Source of the DNA: Pseudomonas sp.
GTDB taxonomy: Bacteria; Pseudomonadota; Gammaproteobacteria; Pseudomonadales; Pseudomonadaceae
NCBI GenBank assembly: GCA_003527165.1
Contig: DPSI01000119.1
Coordinates: 1 to 5,297 of the forward strand
DNA: 5,297 nucleotides
Direction of reading: 5' to 3'
Positions 1 through 5,297 of the stretch are shown here, piece by piece. The translations under genes were made by a program, and so were the position numbers. Under the pieces are notes generated by a model, which was not told the DNA's origin, ran no database searches, and saw nothing but the letters and a program-made list of their open reading frames with translations. Positions within the stretch are counted from its first letter, which is position 1, and each line of letters opens with the position of its first letter.

Positions 1-396
1 CTCGCCACGCTTGGCCAGCACGTAGTCGAGCAGGCGACCAAGCAGCTGCAGGGCGAAATCCTTGAACGCCAGGGTCGGCCCATGGAAGAGCTCCAGCAGC
101 CATTCGTTACCGTTCAACTGACGCAACGGCGCGACGGCGCTGTGGGCGAACACGCCGTAGGTTTCTTCCAGAATCTGCTTGAAGTCCGCGTCGGGAATGC
201 TGCCGGCAACGAAGGGGCGCATCACCTTGAACGCCAGCTCGTGATAAGGCAGCCCGGCCCAGGACGCGATTTCCTCAACGGTGAAGCGTGGCAGGTTCTC
301 CGGCACGTACAGACCACCGTCGCTGGCCAGCCCGGTAAGCAGGACATCTTCGAAATTCAGGGCCGGCGCTTGGCCACGGGTACTGATATAGCGCAT
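1..396 (-). CDS. thrC: Threonine synthase, N-terminal part (runs off left edge)
   Basis: This PLP enzyme converts O-phosphohomoserine to threonine, the last step of threonine synthesis in the cytoplasm. The visible 132 residues begin MRYISTRGQAP and contain the PLP-binding segment HGPTLAFKDFALQ, with the Schiff-base lysine expected at K112. The reading frame is open to the window edge, and the family is usually about 430-470 residues, so roughly 70% is missing. The ATG at 396 is preceded by GAGGG at 406-410 with a 9-nt spacer, and the protein begins where family members normally do. It lies 85 nt downstream of hom on the same strand, which supports a hom-thrC operon. The GAGGG sits in a small hairpin (see separate entry). 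Identity is a confident family recognition. Completeness of the gene beyond the edge cannot be judged. Confidence 0.96.
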   Translation of the reverse strand, partial: MRYISTRGQAPALNFEDVLLTGLASDGGLYVPENLPRFTVEEIASWAGLPYHELAFKVMRPFVAGSIPDADFKQILEETYGVFAHSAVAPLRQLNGNEWLLELFHGPTLAFKDFALQLLGRLLDYVLAKRGE

Positions 397-400
397 GTTT

Positions 401-417
401 TCAAACCCTCGGTTTGA
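401..417 (-). promoter_or_regulatory. Hairpin enclosing the thrC ribosome binding site
   Basis: A perfect 7-bp inverted repeat (tcaaacc / ggtttga) with a 3-nt spacer lies 4 nt upstream of the thrC start codon. In the mRNA the loop is GAG and the 3' arm begins GG, so the probable Shine-Dalgarno GAGGG is half in the loop and half in the stem. The repeat is seen directly. A role in tuning thrC translation is inference, and the stem is short with four A-U pairs, so it may be only moderately stable. Confidence 0.5.
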
Positions 418-433
418 GCCATAAGCCTAGAGT

Positions 434-462
434 CTGAAGCCGAGCGACCGCTCCGGCTTCAG
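434..462 (-). other. Intercistronic hairpin between hom and thrC
   Basis: Outer arms ctgaagccg and cggcttcag match perfectly over 9 bp. Inner arms agcg/cgct add 4 bp after a single unpaired base, leaving a 2-nt loop that would open in practice. In the minus-strand transcript no U-tract follows, so it does not look like a normal intrinsic terminator. It could stabilise the upstream hom mRNA end, partly attenuate transcription into thrC, or be a dispersed intergenic repeat. The structure is visible; the role is unknown. Confidence 0.55.
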
Positions 463-481
463 GTTCGGCTTCCAGCTCCGA

Positions 482-1786
482 TTAATTCAGCTGTTCCACT
501 CGGATCCGCACCACGCTGCCAACGACGTCGCTCAATGATTCCAGTGCGGCGATCGCATCGTCGATGCGCTGCTCGACCACCCGGTGAGTGACGAGGATGA
601 CCGGCACCAGACCATCATGGACCTCGGCTTCCTTCTGCATGATCGATTCGATATTGATCCCGCGCTCCGAGAGGATGGTCGCCACCTGCGCCAAGACGCC
701 AGGATGATCCTTGGCCTGGATGCGCAGGTAGTAGGCGCTTTCGCAGGCGCCTATCGGCAGGATGGGATGGGCGGATAACGAGTCGGGCTGGAACGCCAGG
801 TGCGGGACGCGGTTGTTCGGGTCGGTAGTCAGCGCACGGGCCACGTCGACCAGGTCCGCCACGACGGCCGATGCCGTCGGCTCCATGCCGGCGCCGGCTC
901 CGTAGTACAGGGTCGAGCCGACCGCATCCCCGTTGACCATGACCGCGTTCATCACGCCGTTGACGTTGGCGATCAGGCGGTCGGCCGGGATGAGTGTCGG
1001 ATGTACGCGCAATTCGATGCCTGAAGCCGTGCTGCGCGCGACCCCAAGATGCTTGATGCGATAGCCCAGCGCCTCGGCGTAGTTGACGTCGGCCGTGGTC
1101 AGGCGGGAAATACCTTCGGTATAGGCCTTTTCGAATTGCAGAGGTACGCCAAAGGCGATGGATGCGAGGATGGTCAGCTTGTGCGCGGCGTCGATACCCT
1201 CGACGTCGAAGGTCGGATCGGCCTCGGCATAGCCGAGATCCTGCGCTTCCTTGAGTACGTCCTCGAAGGTACGACCCTTCTCGCGCATCTCGGTGAGGAT
1301 GAAATTGCCAGTGCCATTGATGATGCCGGCCAGCCAGTTGATCTGATTACCCGCCAGGCCTTCACGGATCGCCTTGATCACCGGAATGCCGCCAGCGACC
1401 GACGCTTCGAACGCGACGATGACGCCCTTCTCGCGAGCCTTGGCGAAGATCTCGTTGCCGTGCACCGCGATCAGCGCCTTGTTCGCCGTGACCACATGCT
1501 TGCCGTTGTCGATGGCCTTGAGGACCAGCTCGCGGGCCAGGGTATAACCGCCGATCAGCTCGACGACAATATCGATTTCGGGATTGTTAGCCACCTCGAA
1601 AATATCGGCGGTTATCGGGGTGTCACCGGTGCTGCATTTGGGGTTCGCATGACGAGCCGCAATCTGCGCGACTTCGATTCCACGCCCGGCACGACGGGCG
1701 ATTTCCGCCGCGTTGCGCTCGAGCACATTGAAGGTACCGCCACCGACGGTCCCCAGCCCACAGATGCCAACTTTGACCGGTTTCAA
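482..1786 (-). CDS. hom: Homoserine dehydrogenase with C-terminal ACT domain
   Basis: The enzyme reduces aspartate 4-semialdehyde to homoserine with NAD(P)H, at the branch leading to threonine, methionine and isoleucine. The 434 residues contain the nucleotide-binding GLGTVG loop (10-15), the segment TANKALIA (100-107), the family signature GYAEADPTFDVEGIDAAHK with E188, D199 and K203 as likely active-site residues, and an ACT domain from about 352 to 430, where threonine feedback normally acts. It is a stand-alone enzyme, not fused to aspartokinase. I chose the TTG at 1786: it gives MKPVKVGICGLGTVGGG, the family's usual N-terminus and length, and has GGGGAG at 1793-1798 with a 6-nt spacer. 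The frame stays open upstream to 1834, but that extension lies almost at the predicted transcription start. thrC follows after 85 nt. No Thr/Ile-rich leader peptide is visible, so E. coli-style thr attenuation is unlikely. Confidence 0.97.
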   Translation of the reverse strand: MKPVKVGICGLGTVGGGTFNVLERNAAEIARRAGRGIEVAQIAARHANPKCSTGDTPITADIFEVANNPEIDIVVELIGGYTLARELVLKAIDNGKHVVTANKALIAVHGNEIFAKAREKGVIVAFEASVAGGIPVIKAIREGLAGNQINWLAGIINGTGNFILTEMREKGRTFEDVLKEAQDLGYAEADPTFDVEGIDAAHKLTILASIAFGVPLQFEKAYTEGISRLTTADVNYAEALGYRIKHLGVARSTASGIELRVHPTLIPADRLIANVNGVMNAVMVNGDAVGSTLYYGAGAGMEPTASAVVADLVDVARALTTDPNNRVPHLAFQPDSLSAHPILPIGACESAYYLRIQAKDHPGVLAQVATILSERGINIESIMQKEAEVHDGLVPVILVTHRVVEQRIDDAIAALESLSDVVGSVVRIRVEQLN

Positions 1787-1792
1787 GCTGCA

Positions 1793-1798
1793 CTCCCC
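1793..1798 (-). promoter_or_regulatory. Ribosome binding site that fixes the TTG start of hom
   Basis: GGGGAG on the minus strand lies 6 nt before the TTG at 1786. No in-frame ATG or GTG is placed as well, so this site is the main sequence reason for preferring the rare TTG start. An out-of-frame ATG overlaps it (1798-1800) and opens a 5-codon reading frame, MGSAA, whose TGA stop overlaps the hom TTG as TTGA. Confidence 0.75.
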
Positions 1799-1843
1799 AT
1801 ACCCAGCGAACGGCCCCGCACGGCGGCCGAACAAAAGAGTCGC

Positions 1844-1872
1844 ACATTACGAAGCGCACGGGGATTAGTCAA
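1844..1872 (-). promoter_or_regulatory. Probable sigma-70 promoter of hom-thrC
   Basis: On the minus strand TTGACT (1872-1867) is followed after exactly 17 nt by TAATGT (1849-1844). The -35 box matches consensus at 5 of 6 positions. The -10 box matches only 3 of 6 strictly but is AT-rich in a GC-rich setting. Transcription would begin near 1837, giving a leader of about 50 nt before the hom TTG. The position in the 108-nt gap just after the GFA-family gene suits an independent promoter for hom. The leader can fold a GC-rich hairpin (arms 1811-1815 and 1825-1829). Confidence 0.6.
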
Positions 1873-1894
1873 ATCGGCGGCGACAGCCAAGCCC

Positions 1895-2392
1895 CTAGTC
1901 GGGTTTGCTCTGCAATCCCAGACGCTGATGCCACTGAGCGAGCGACTCGTCCGGGTATTCATCGAAACAGCGGTCGTCGGGCCCCACCCGCGGCTCCACC
2001 CATGACGCCTTCGAAGCCAGCATGAGAGGCGTGGACTCCGGAGGGGTCGGTAGATCGCTATCGATAGCCGACGCATGCGGATGGACCAGGTCCGGCCAAT
2101 TCGGGTCCCACAACCAGAGCGCGCTGCCGCACAATTTGCAGAAATGGCGCTGACCGTCGCTGACACGGGTCGCGCCCGTCGCCGCGTCGACCATTTTGGC
2201 CTGGTAGATACTCAAATTCTCGCGCCCCTCGACAGCCAGCGTCCGATGATCTCCGCCCAGGTTGATTGCATAGCCACCGCCCCCCGCCGTTTTGCGACAG
2301 ATCGAGCAATAGCAACGCATGAACGGATAGGGCTCGGCCGACTCGAGCGAGAAACGCACGGCCTTGCAGTGACAGGAACCTTCAAGCTTCAT
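1895..2392 (-). CDS. GFA-family zinc-binding protein (CENP-V/GFA domain)
   Basis: A 165-residue protein of the family named after glutathione-dependent formaldehyde-activating enzyme. Most family members have no proven substrate, so I do not assign that reaction here. The zinc-ligand pattern is complete: C7-H-C9 in GSCHCKAV, C27-x-C29-x-x-C32 in CYCSICRK, and C85-x-x-C88 in HFCKLCGSAL. The C-terminal part, ending in YPDESLAQWHQRLGL, is also typical of this family. No signal peptide or membrane segment is seen, so it is probably cytoplasmic. The ATG at 2392 has a near-perfect AGGAGG (2400-2405) with a 7-nt spacer, the strongest ribosome binding site in the window. It sits 109 nt after dsbC and 108 nt before hom, with no evident functional link to either. 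I found no convincing promoter of its own, so it may be read through from dsbC. Confidence 0.9.
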   Translation of the reverse strand: MKLEGSCHCKAVRFSLESAEPYPFMRCYCSICRKTAGGGGYAINLGGDHRTLAVEGRENLSIYQAKMVDAATGATRVSDGQRHFCKLCGSALWLWDPNWPDLVHPHASAIDSDLPTPPESTPLMLASKASWVEPRVGPDDRCFDEYPDESLAQWHQRLGLQSKPD

Positions 2393-2453
2393 ATTCGCAC
2401 CTCCTCATATGCCTTCAGGCTTTGAACATGAGGGGCGGAACAGTTCAGCCGGT

Positions 2454-2499
2454 GGCAAACGGGACAGCGACCGAATGACCGAAGGTTGCTGCCCCTGCC
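2454..2499 (-). other. Hairpin just downstream of the dsbC stop codon
   Basis: Starting 2 nt after the dsbC stop, the transcript can pair 2488-2495 with 2461-2468: 8 bp including one G-U pair, with a 19-nt loop. Outer arms GGCA/TGCC (2496-2499 and 2454-2457) add 4 bp across a 3-nt bulge. The wobble pair works only in the minus-strand RNA; the plus-strand RNA would have an A-C mismatch. The loop contains a tandem 7-base repeat, GACCGAA (2469-2475 and 2477-2483). No U-run follows, so a mRNA-stabilising or partial-termination role is more likely than a standard terminator. The role is inference. Confidence 0.35.
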
Positions 2500-2501
2500 G
2501 A

Positions 2502-3227
2502 TTACTTGGCTTTCAGAGCGAGGTCGGCAAGCTGCGGTGCCGGCTGATAACCGGGAATGACCTGGCCGTCAGCCAGAATGATGGCCGGGGTGCCCTGAAC
2601 TCCGATCAACTGACCCAACTCGTACTGCTCGGCGACCGGATTGTCGCAGCTAGCGGCAGGTAGGTCCTCACGCGCCTTGGCTTTGTTCATCGCCGCCTGA
2701 CGATCCTTGGCACACCAGACGCTGGTAAGCGTATTGGCACCGTGACTGCCCATCCCCTGCCGCGGGAATGCCATATAGCGAACCGCGACACCCAGGCGGT
2801 TCAGCTCAGGCACTTCGCTGTGCAGCTTCTGGCAATAGCCACAATCGGTATCGGTAAACACCGTGATATGGGTCTTCGGCTTCTCCGGCGCGAAGACCAC
2901 CATCTCGCTAGCGGGAATGGCTTCGATCATCTCGGCGACCGAGCGACTCTGGGCCTGCTCGGTCAGGTTGGTGGCCTGACCATCTTTGAACTGGAACATA
3001 TATCCCTGGATCACAAACTGCCCGTCAGCGCTCGCGTAGAGCTGCCGTCCACCCTTGAGTTGGACCTGATAGACACCGTCCATGGGGCTTTCGGCAATCG
3101 CTTCGATCGGAATCCCCGGCTGTATGGACTGCAGCGAATCACGGATCGCCTTGTCGGCATCGGCGGCCAGGGTAAAGGTACTGGCAAGACCGAAGGTCGC
3201 CGCAGCAAATAAACGAATCACGCGCAT
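2502..3227 (-). CDS. dsbC: Periplasmic thiol:disulfide isomerase DsbC
   Basis: DsbC shuffles wrong disulfide bonds in exported proteins and is kept reduced by the membrane protein DsbD. The 241 residues begin with a signal peptide (MRVIRLFAAATFGLASTFTLAA) with cleavage expected after A21 or A22. Next come the N-terminal dimerisation domain (to about residue 85), a linker, and a thioredoxin-fold domain with the catalytic CGYC at 129-132. A second pair, C172 and C194, matches the family's structural disulfide, and the cis-proline motif GTPA has P214. All key residues are present. The ATG at 3227 has AGGAGA at 3232-3237, a 4-nt spacer. The gene follows xerD after 126 nt, the same neighbour order as in E. 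coli. I found no good promoter in that gap, so co-transcription with xerD is likely. It is not DsbG-like in its active site, which reads CGYC instead of CPYC. Confidence 0.96.
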   Translation of the reverse strand: MRVIRLFAAATFGLASTFTLAADADKAIRDSLQSIQPGIPIEAIAESPMDGVYQVQLKGGRQLYASADGQFVIQGYMFQFKDGQATNLTEQAQSRSVAEMIEAIPASEMVVFAPEKPKTHITVFTDTDCGYCQKLHSEVPELNRLGVAVRYMAFPRQGMGSHGANTLTSVWCAKDRQAAMNKAKAREDLPAASCDNPVAEQYELGQLIGVQGTPAIILADGQVIPGYQPAPQLADLALKAK

Positions 3228-3353
3228 GGAATCTCCTGGCGACTTCGATCAAGGAAGGCCGGCAGATTAACATAGCCACCGTCACCCAGCGCATGGTGCG
3301 GGGCTTCGGTCGTAGGCTTTGTAGTTTGCCGGGCACCTTCAAGCGACCACTGG

Positions 3354-4250
3354 TCATCCCCGCGGATGATGCTGCGCGTGGAGCTCCTGCAGCCGCGCAC
3401 GAGCGATATGCGTATAGATCTGCGTAGTGGATAGATCGCTATGGCCAAGCAGCATTTGCACGGTTCGGAGATCCGCGCCATGGTTGAGCAGGTGCGTGGC
3501 GAACGCATGACGCAGCGTATGCGGGGAAATCGACGCCGTTATTCCCGCCTGCCGGGCGTGCAGCTTGATTCGGTGCCAGAACGTCTGCCGGGTCATCAGG
3601 TCGCCGCGCCGACTGGGAAATACCACATCGCTGGCCTTGCCAGCGAGCAGGATGTCTCGAGCGTCACCCAGATAACGTCTCAACCAGTGCATGGCCTCCT
3701 CGCCCAGCGGCACCAGCCGCTCCTTGTTGCCCTTGCCGAAGGTGCGCAGCACACCCTGCCGCAGATTGACCTGCTCCAGGGTAAGACTGACCAGCTCGGT
3801 AACCCGCAGCCCGCAGGCATACAGCACTTCCAGCATCGCCCGATCACGCAGCCCAAGTGGATCGCCAAGGTCAGGCGCCGCAAGCAGCGCCTCCACGTCC
3901 GCCTCGGACAACGCCTTGGGCAATGGGCGGCCAAGTTTCGGCAAGTCGATCCGCAAGGTCGGATCGACCGAGATCGCCCCCTCACGCAACAGGAAATGGT
4001 AGAAGCCACGCAAGCCGGACAACAGCCGTGCCGTGGACCGAGCCTTGTATGCGTTCTGCAACCGCCAGGCGAGATGGTCGAGAATCAGATCCCGCCCCGT
4101 ATCGACCAGCCTTACGCCGCGCTCGTCCAGCCAGCCATTGAACAATGCCAGGTCGCTGCGATACGCCTCGCGGGTATTGTCCGACAAGCCCTTCTCAAGC
4201 CAGAGAGCGTCGAGAAAGCGGTCGATGAGCGGGTCATCAAGTACAGGCAT
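3354..4250 (-). CDS. xerD: Site-specific tyrosine recombinase XerD
   Basis: With XerC, XerD cuts and rejoins DNA at dif to resolve chromosome dimers at division, activated by FtsK. The protein is 298 residues, the same length as E. coli XerD. The N-terminal core-binding (SAM-like) domain covers about 1-105, with FLDALWLEKGLSDNTREAY near the start. The catalytic domain holds the full set: R149 in ACGLRVTEL, K173 in GKGNKER, H244 and R247 in HTLRHAFATHLL, H270 in LGHSDLSTTQIYTH, and the nucleophile Y279. The family context (next to dsbC, length, FLDALWLEK) favours XerD over XerC or a phage integrase. The ATG at 4250 gives the expected N-terminus, but no clear Shine-Dalgarno precedes it: upstream reads GATGATGTGCC, with two out-of-frame ATGs. 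It lies 61 nt after the thioesterase gene. Confidence 0.96.
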   Translation of the reverse strand: MPVLDDPLIDRFLDALWLEKGLSDNTREAYRSDLALFNGWLDERGVRLVDTGRDLILDHLAWRLQNAYKARSTARLLSGLRGFYHFLLREGAISVDPTLRIDLPKLGRPLPKALSEADVEALLAAPDLGDPLGLRDRAMLEVLYACGLRVTELVSLTLEQVNLRQGVLRTFGKGNKERLVPLGEEAMHWLRRYLGDARDILLAGKASDVVFPSRRGDLMTRQTFWHRIKLHARQAGITASISPHTLRHAFATHLLNHGADLRTVQMLLGHSDLSTTQIYTHIARARLQELHAQHHPRG

Positions 4251-4311
4251 GGCACATCATCGCAAGGGGAAGCGCATTAGTGTTCCACAGGCGGCGATAG
4301 CTGAGCCAGCA

Positions 4312-4731
4312 TCAGTCGGCATGACCTGGCAGCACCGGAACGGGCCGATTGTCGTCGCCGACCGCCACGAAGCTGAAGGTGCCCTTAATGGCCAGCTCTC
4401 GACTGTCACTGCACATACTTTCGACATGGACCTCGACATCCACCTTCAGGCTGGTATTGCCCACTCGCACCACACGGCCGATGAGCTCGACGATCGATCC
4501 GGCGGGGATCGGATGATTGAAGTCGATACGGTCGGAGGAGACAGTCACCAGCGGCAAACGACAGAAGCGCGTCGCGGTAATGAACGACACTTCATCCATC
4601 CAGGCCAGCGCAGTGCCGCCGAAAAGGGTGTTGTGGTGATTGGTGGTCGGAGGGAAGACCGCTTTGGTCACGTGGGTAACGGAACGTTCGGTACGGCGTT
4701 GTATCTCGGATTCTCTGGAGGTCACTGCCAC
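4312..4731 (-). CDS. Hotdog-fold acyl-CoA thioesterase (YciA-like)
   Basis: A predicted acyl-CoA hydrolase of the single-hotdog YciA/BACH type, which frees CoA and a fatty or acyl acid from acyl-CoA. The 139 residues show the central-helix motif NHHNTLFGGTALAWMDE, with N34, the Gly pair 38-39 and the likely catalytic D46. Then come VTVSSDRIDFNHPIPAGSIVEL and the strand pair RVVRVGNTSLKVDVEV, all characteristic of this family. Such proteins form oligomers; the substrate range cannot be read from sequence. The start is uncertain. GTG at 4731 is the longest choice, and GTG at 4725, two codons later, gives MTSRESEIQ. Neither has a strong ribosome binding site, only GAG at 4736-4738 upstream. It follows the rplS terminator and may be read from the weak promoter at 4808-4835. 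xerD lies 61 nt downstream. Confidence 0.88.
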   Translation of the reverse strand: MAVTSRESEIQRRTERSVTHVTKAVFPPTTNHHNTLFGGTALAWMDEVSFITATRFCRLPLVTVSSDRIDFNHPIPAGSIVELIGRVVRVGNTSLKVDVEVHVESMCSDSRELAIKGTFSFVAVGDDNRPVPVLPGHAD

Positions 4732-4807
4732 TCTACTCAGTTGTGGCCGCCACGTGCACTGCGAATATTGTCGTTATTGTCACGCCGCCATGCGGGCAGC
4801 AATCAGG

Positions 4808-4835
4808 ATCGTATGGCGCACTGTACGAATGACAG
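4808..4835 (-). promoter_or_regulatory. Candidate promoter for the thioesterase-xerD-dsbC genes
   Basis: Minus-strand CTGTCA (4835-4830) and TACGAT (4813-4808) are separated by 16 nt, each matching the sigma-70 consensus at 4 of 6 positions. They lie just past the rplS terminator and about 75 nt before the thioesterase start, where a promoter is needed if the terminator works. A second, poorer option lies closer to the gene (TTGCTG, 17 nt, CAATAA). The call rests on location as much as on sequence. Confidence 0.3.
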
Positions 4836-4847
4836 CCCACCTAAAAT

Positions 4848-4876
4848 AAAAAAGCAGCCCGAAGGCTGCTTTTTTT
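4848..4876 (-). terminator. Rho-independent terminator after rplS
   Basis: A perfect 6-bp GC-rich stem (4854-4859 with 4864-4869) is flanked by six As on one side and seven Ts on the other. In the minus-strand RNA the loop is UUCG closed by C-G, an unusually stable tetraloop, followed by UUUUUU and another AU-rich stretch. It begins 16 nt after the rplS stop codon, so it should end the ribosomal protein/tRNA-methyltransferase operon. The A-run and T-run make it symmetrical, so it could also stop plus-strand transcripts. Confidence 0.93.
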
Positions 4877-4892
4877 GCAAGGAACCGCTTTC

Positions 4893-5243
4893 TCAGGAAA
4901 GCTTTTCCTTGATACGGGCTGCCTTGCCGGACAGCGCGCGGAGGTAGTACAGCTTGGCCTTGCGAACGTCACCACGACGCTTGACGCTGAGGCTGTCGAC
5001 CATCGGGCTGTAGTACTGGAATGTACGCTCAACACCAACGCCGTTGGAGATCTTGCGAACGGTGAACGCACTGTTCAAACCGCGGTTACGCTTGCCGATC
5101 ACGACGCCTTCGAAGGCCTGCAGACGCTCACGCTCGCCTTCCTTTACCTTCACCTGAACCACTACGGTGTCGCCGGGGGCGAATGGTGGCAGTTCTTTGG
5201 TCATCTGCTCGGCTTCGAGCGCCTGGATAATCTTGTTGGTCAT
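4893..5243 (-). CDS. rplS: 50S ribosomal protein bL19
   Basis: bL19 sits at the interface of the large and small ribosomal subunits. The 116 residues match the family's usual length. Recognisable segments are [46 protein letters not shown], then [13 protein letters not shown], and the basic C-terminus [27 protein letters not shown]. The ATG at 5243 has AGGAG at 5250-5254 with a 6-nt spacer. In pseudomonads and many other bacteria it is the last gene of rpsP-rimM-trmD-rplS. The terminator directly downstream fits that, while the upstream genes lie beyond the right edge. The remaining 54 bases to the edge contain stop codons in the minus strand and look intergenic; I cannot confirm the end of trmD there. 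Confidence 0.98.
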   Translation of the reverse strand: MTNKIIQALEAEQMTKELPPFAPGDTVVVQVKVKEGERERLQAFEGVVIGKRNRGLNSAFTVRKISNGVGVERTFQYYSPMVDSLSVKRRGDVRKAKLYYLRALSGKAARIKEKLS

Positions 5244-5297
5244 GCTGTGCTCCTAAAGGCAGGCCTTCTTGGCGTGCCATCGATACGTTAACTATCG

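Noticed and set aside
1787..1834. A 16-residue N-terminal extension of hom starting at a TTG at 1834
   Set aside because: It would begin almost at the predicted transcription start, has no ribosome binding site, and adds residues absent from the family. The TTG at 1786 gives the standard 434-residue protein.
1787..1843. Thr/Ile leader-peptide attenuator upstream of hom
   Set aside because: The leader is only about 50 nt, and the only ATG-initiated frame there is MGSAA, with no Thr or Ile run and no terminator U-tract.
1049..2005. A 318-codon plus-strand open frame opposite hom
   Set aside because: It is antisense to a clear homoserine dehydrogenase and runs on into the GFA-family gene. Its translation shows no recognisable domain, and it is explained by the scarcity of stop codons opposite GC-rich coding DNA.
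3228..3353. Promoter or small gene in the 126-nt xerD-dsbC gap
   Set aside because: TATGTT-like and TTAATC-like boxes occur, but none has a -35 at usable spacing. The open frames there overlap dsbC out of frame and lack domains or ribosome binding sites.
3354..4250. Tyrosine recombinase as a sign of an integrated element
   Set aside because: Length, catalytic residues and the dsbC neighbour mark it as housekeeping XerD. There is no tRNA, attachment repeat or mobile gene nearby.
3441..4280. A 279-codon plus-strand open frame opposite xerD
   Set aside because: It mirrors xerD almost exactly, the translation is rich in Q, R and P without any domain I recognise, and it has no supporting ribosome binding site.
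4033..4947. A 304-codon plus-strand open frame across xerD, the thioesterase, the terminator and rplS
   Set aside because: It reads through three minus-strand genes and an intrinsic terminator, so it cannot be a real gene of normal kind.
5255..5297. C-terminal end of trmD at the right edge
   Set aside because: Minus-strand stops are present near 5290, but too few bases remain to recognise any TrmD sequence, so no call is made.

Overview
The window looks like a core chromosomal segment of a Pseudomonas-type gammaproteobacterium, probably near the P. stutzeri/Stutzerimonas group. The basis is recognition of the protein sequences (Hom, XerD, DsbC and bL19 all read as pseudomonad versions), the gene order rplS - xerD - dsbC - hom - thrC, and GC-rich codon use. 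The species cannot be fixed without a database search. All six supported genes lie on the minus strand, so they are transcribed from the right end of the window towards the left.

In order of transcription: rplS (ribosomal protein bL19, 5243-4893) is the last gene of what is normally the rpsP-rimM-trmD-rplS operon, and it is closed by a strong terminator with a UUCG loop (4848-4876). A hotdog-fold acyl-CoA thioesterase (4731-4312) follows, then xerD (4250-3354), the tyrosine recombinase that resolves chromosome dimers, and dsbC (3227-2502), the periplasmic disulfide isomerase. After these comes a small zinc-binding GFA-family protein (2392-1895). Last are hom (1786-482, homoserine dehydrogenase with an ACT domain) and the first 132 codons of thrC (396 to the left edge, threonine synthase). 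Hom and ThrC act in the same pathway, from aspartate semialdehyde to threonine, and probably form an operon with its own promoter at 1844-1872.

No intergenic stretch exceeds about 165 bases. The gaps hold the terminator, a good hom promoter, a weaker thioesterase promoter, and three inverted repeats: one after dsbC, one between hom and thrC, and one that encloses the thrC ribosome binding site. I found no rRNA, tRNA, CRISPR array, insertion sequence or prophage remnant. The only gene that looks accessory is the GFA-family one. I see no convincing sign of an undescribed multi-gene system. The points most worth checking are small-scale: start-codon choice and RNA structure around hom and thrC.
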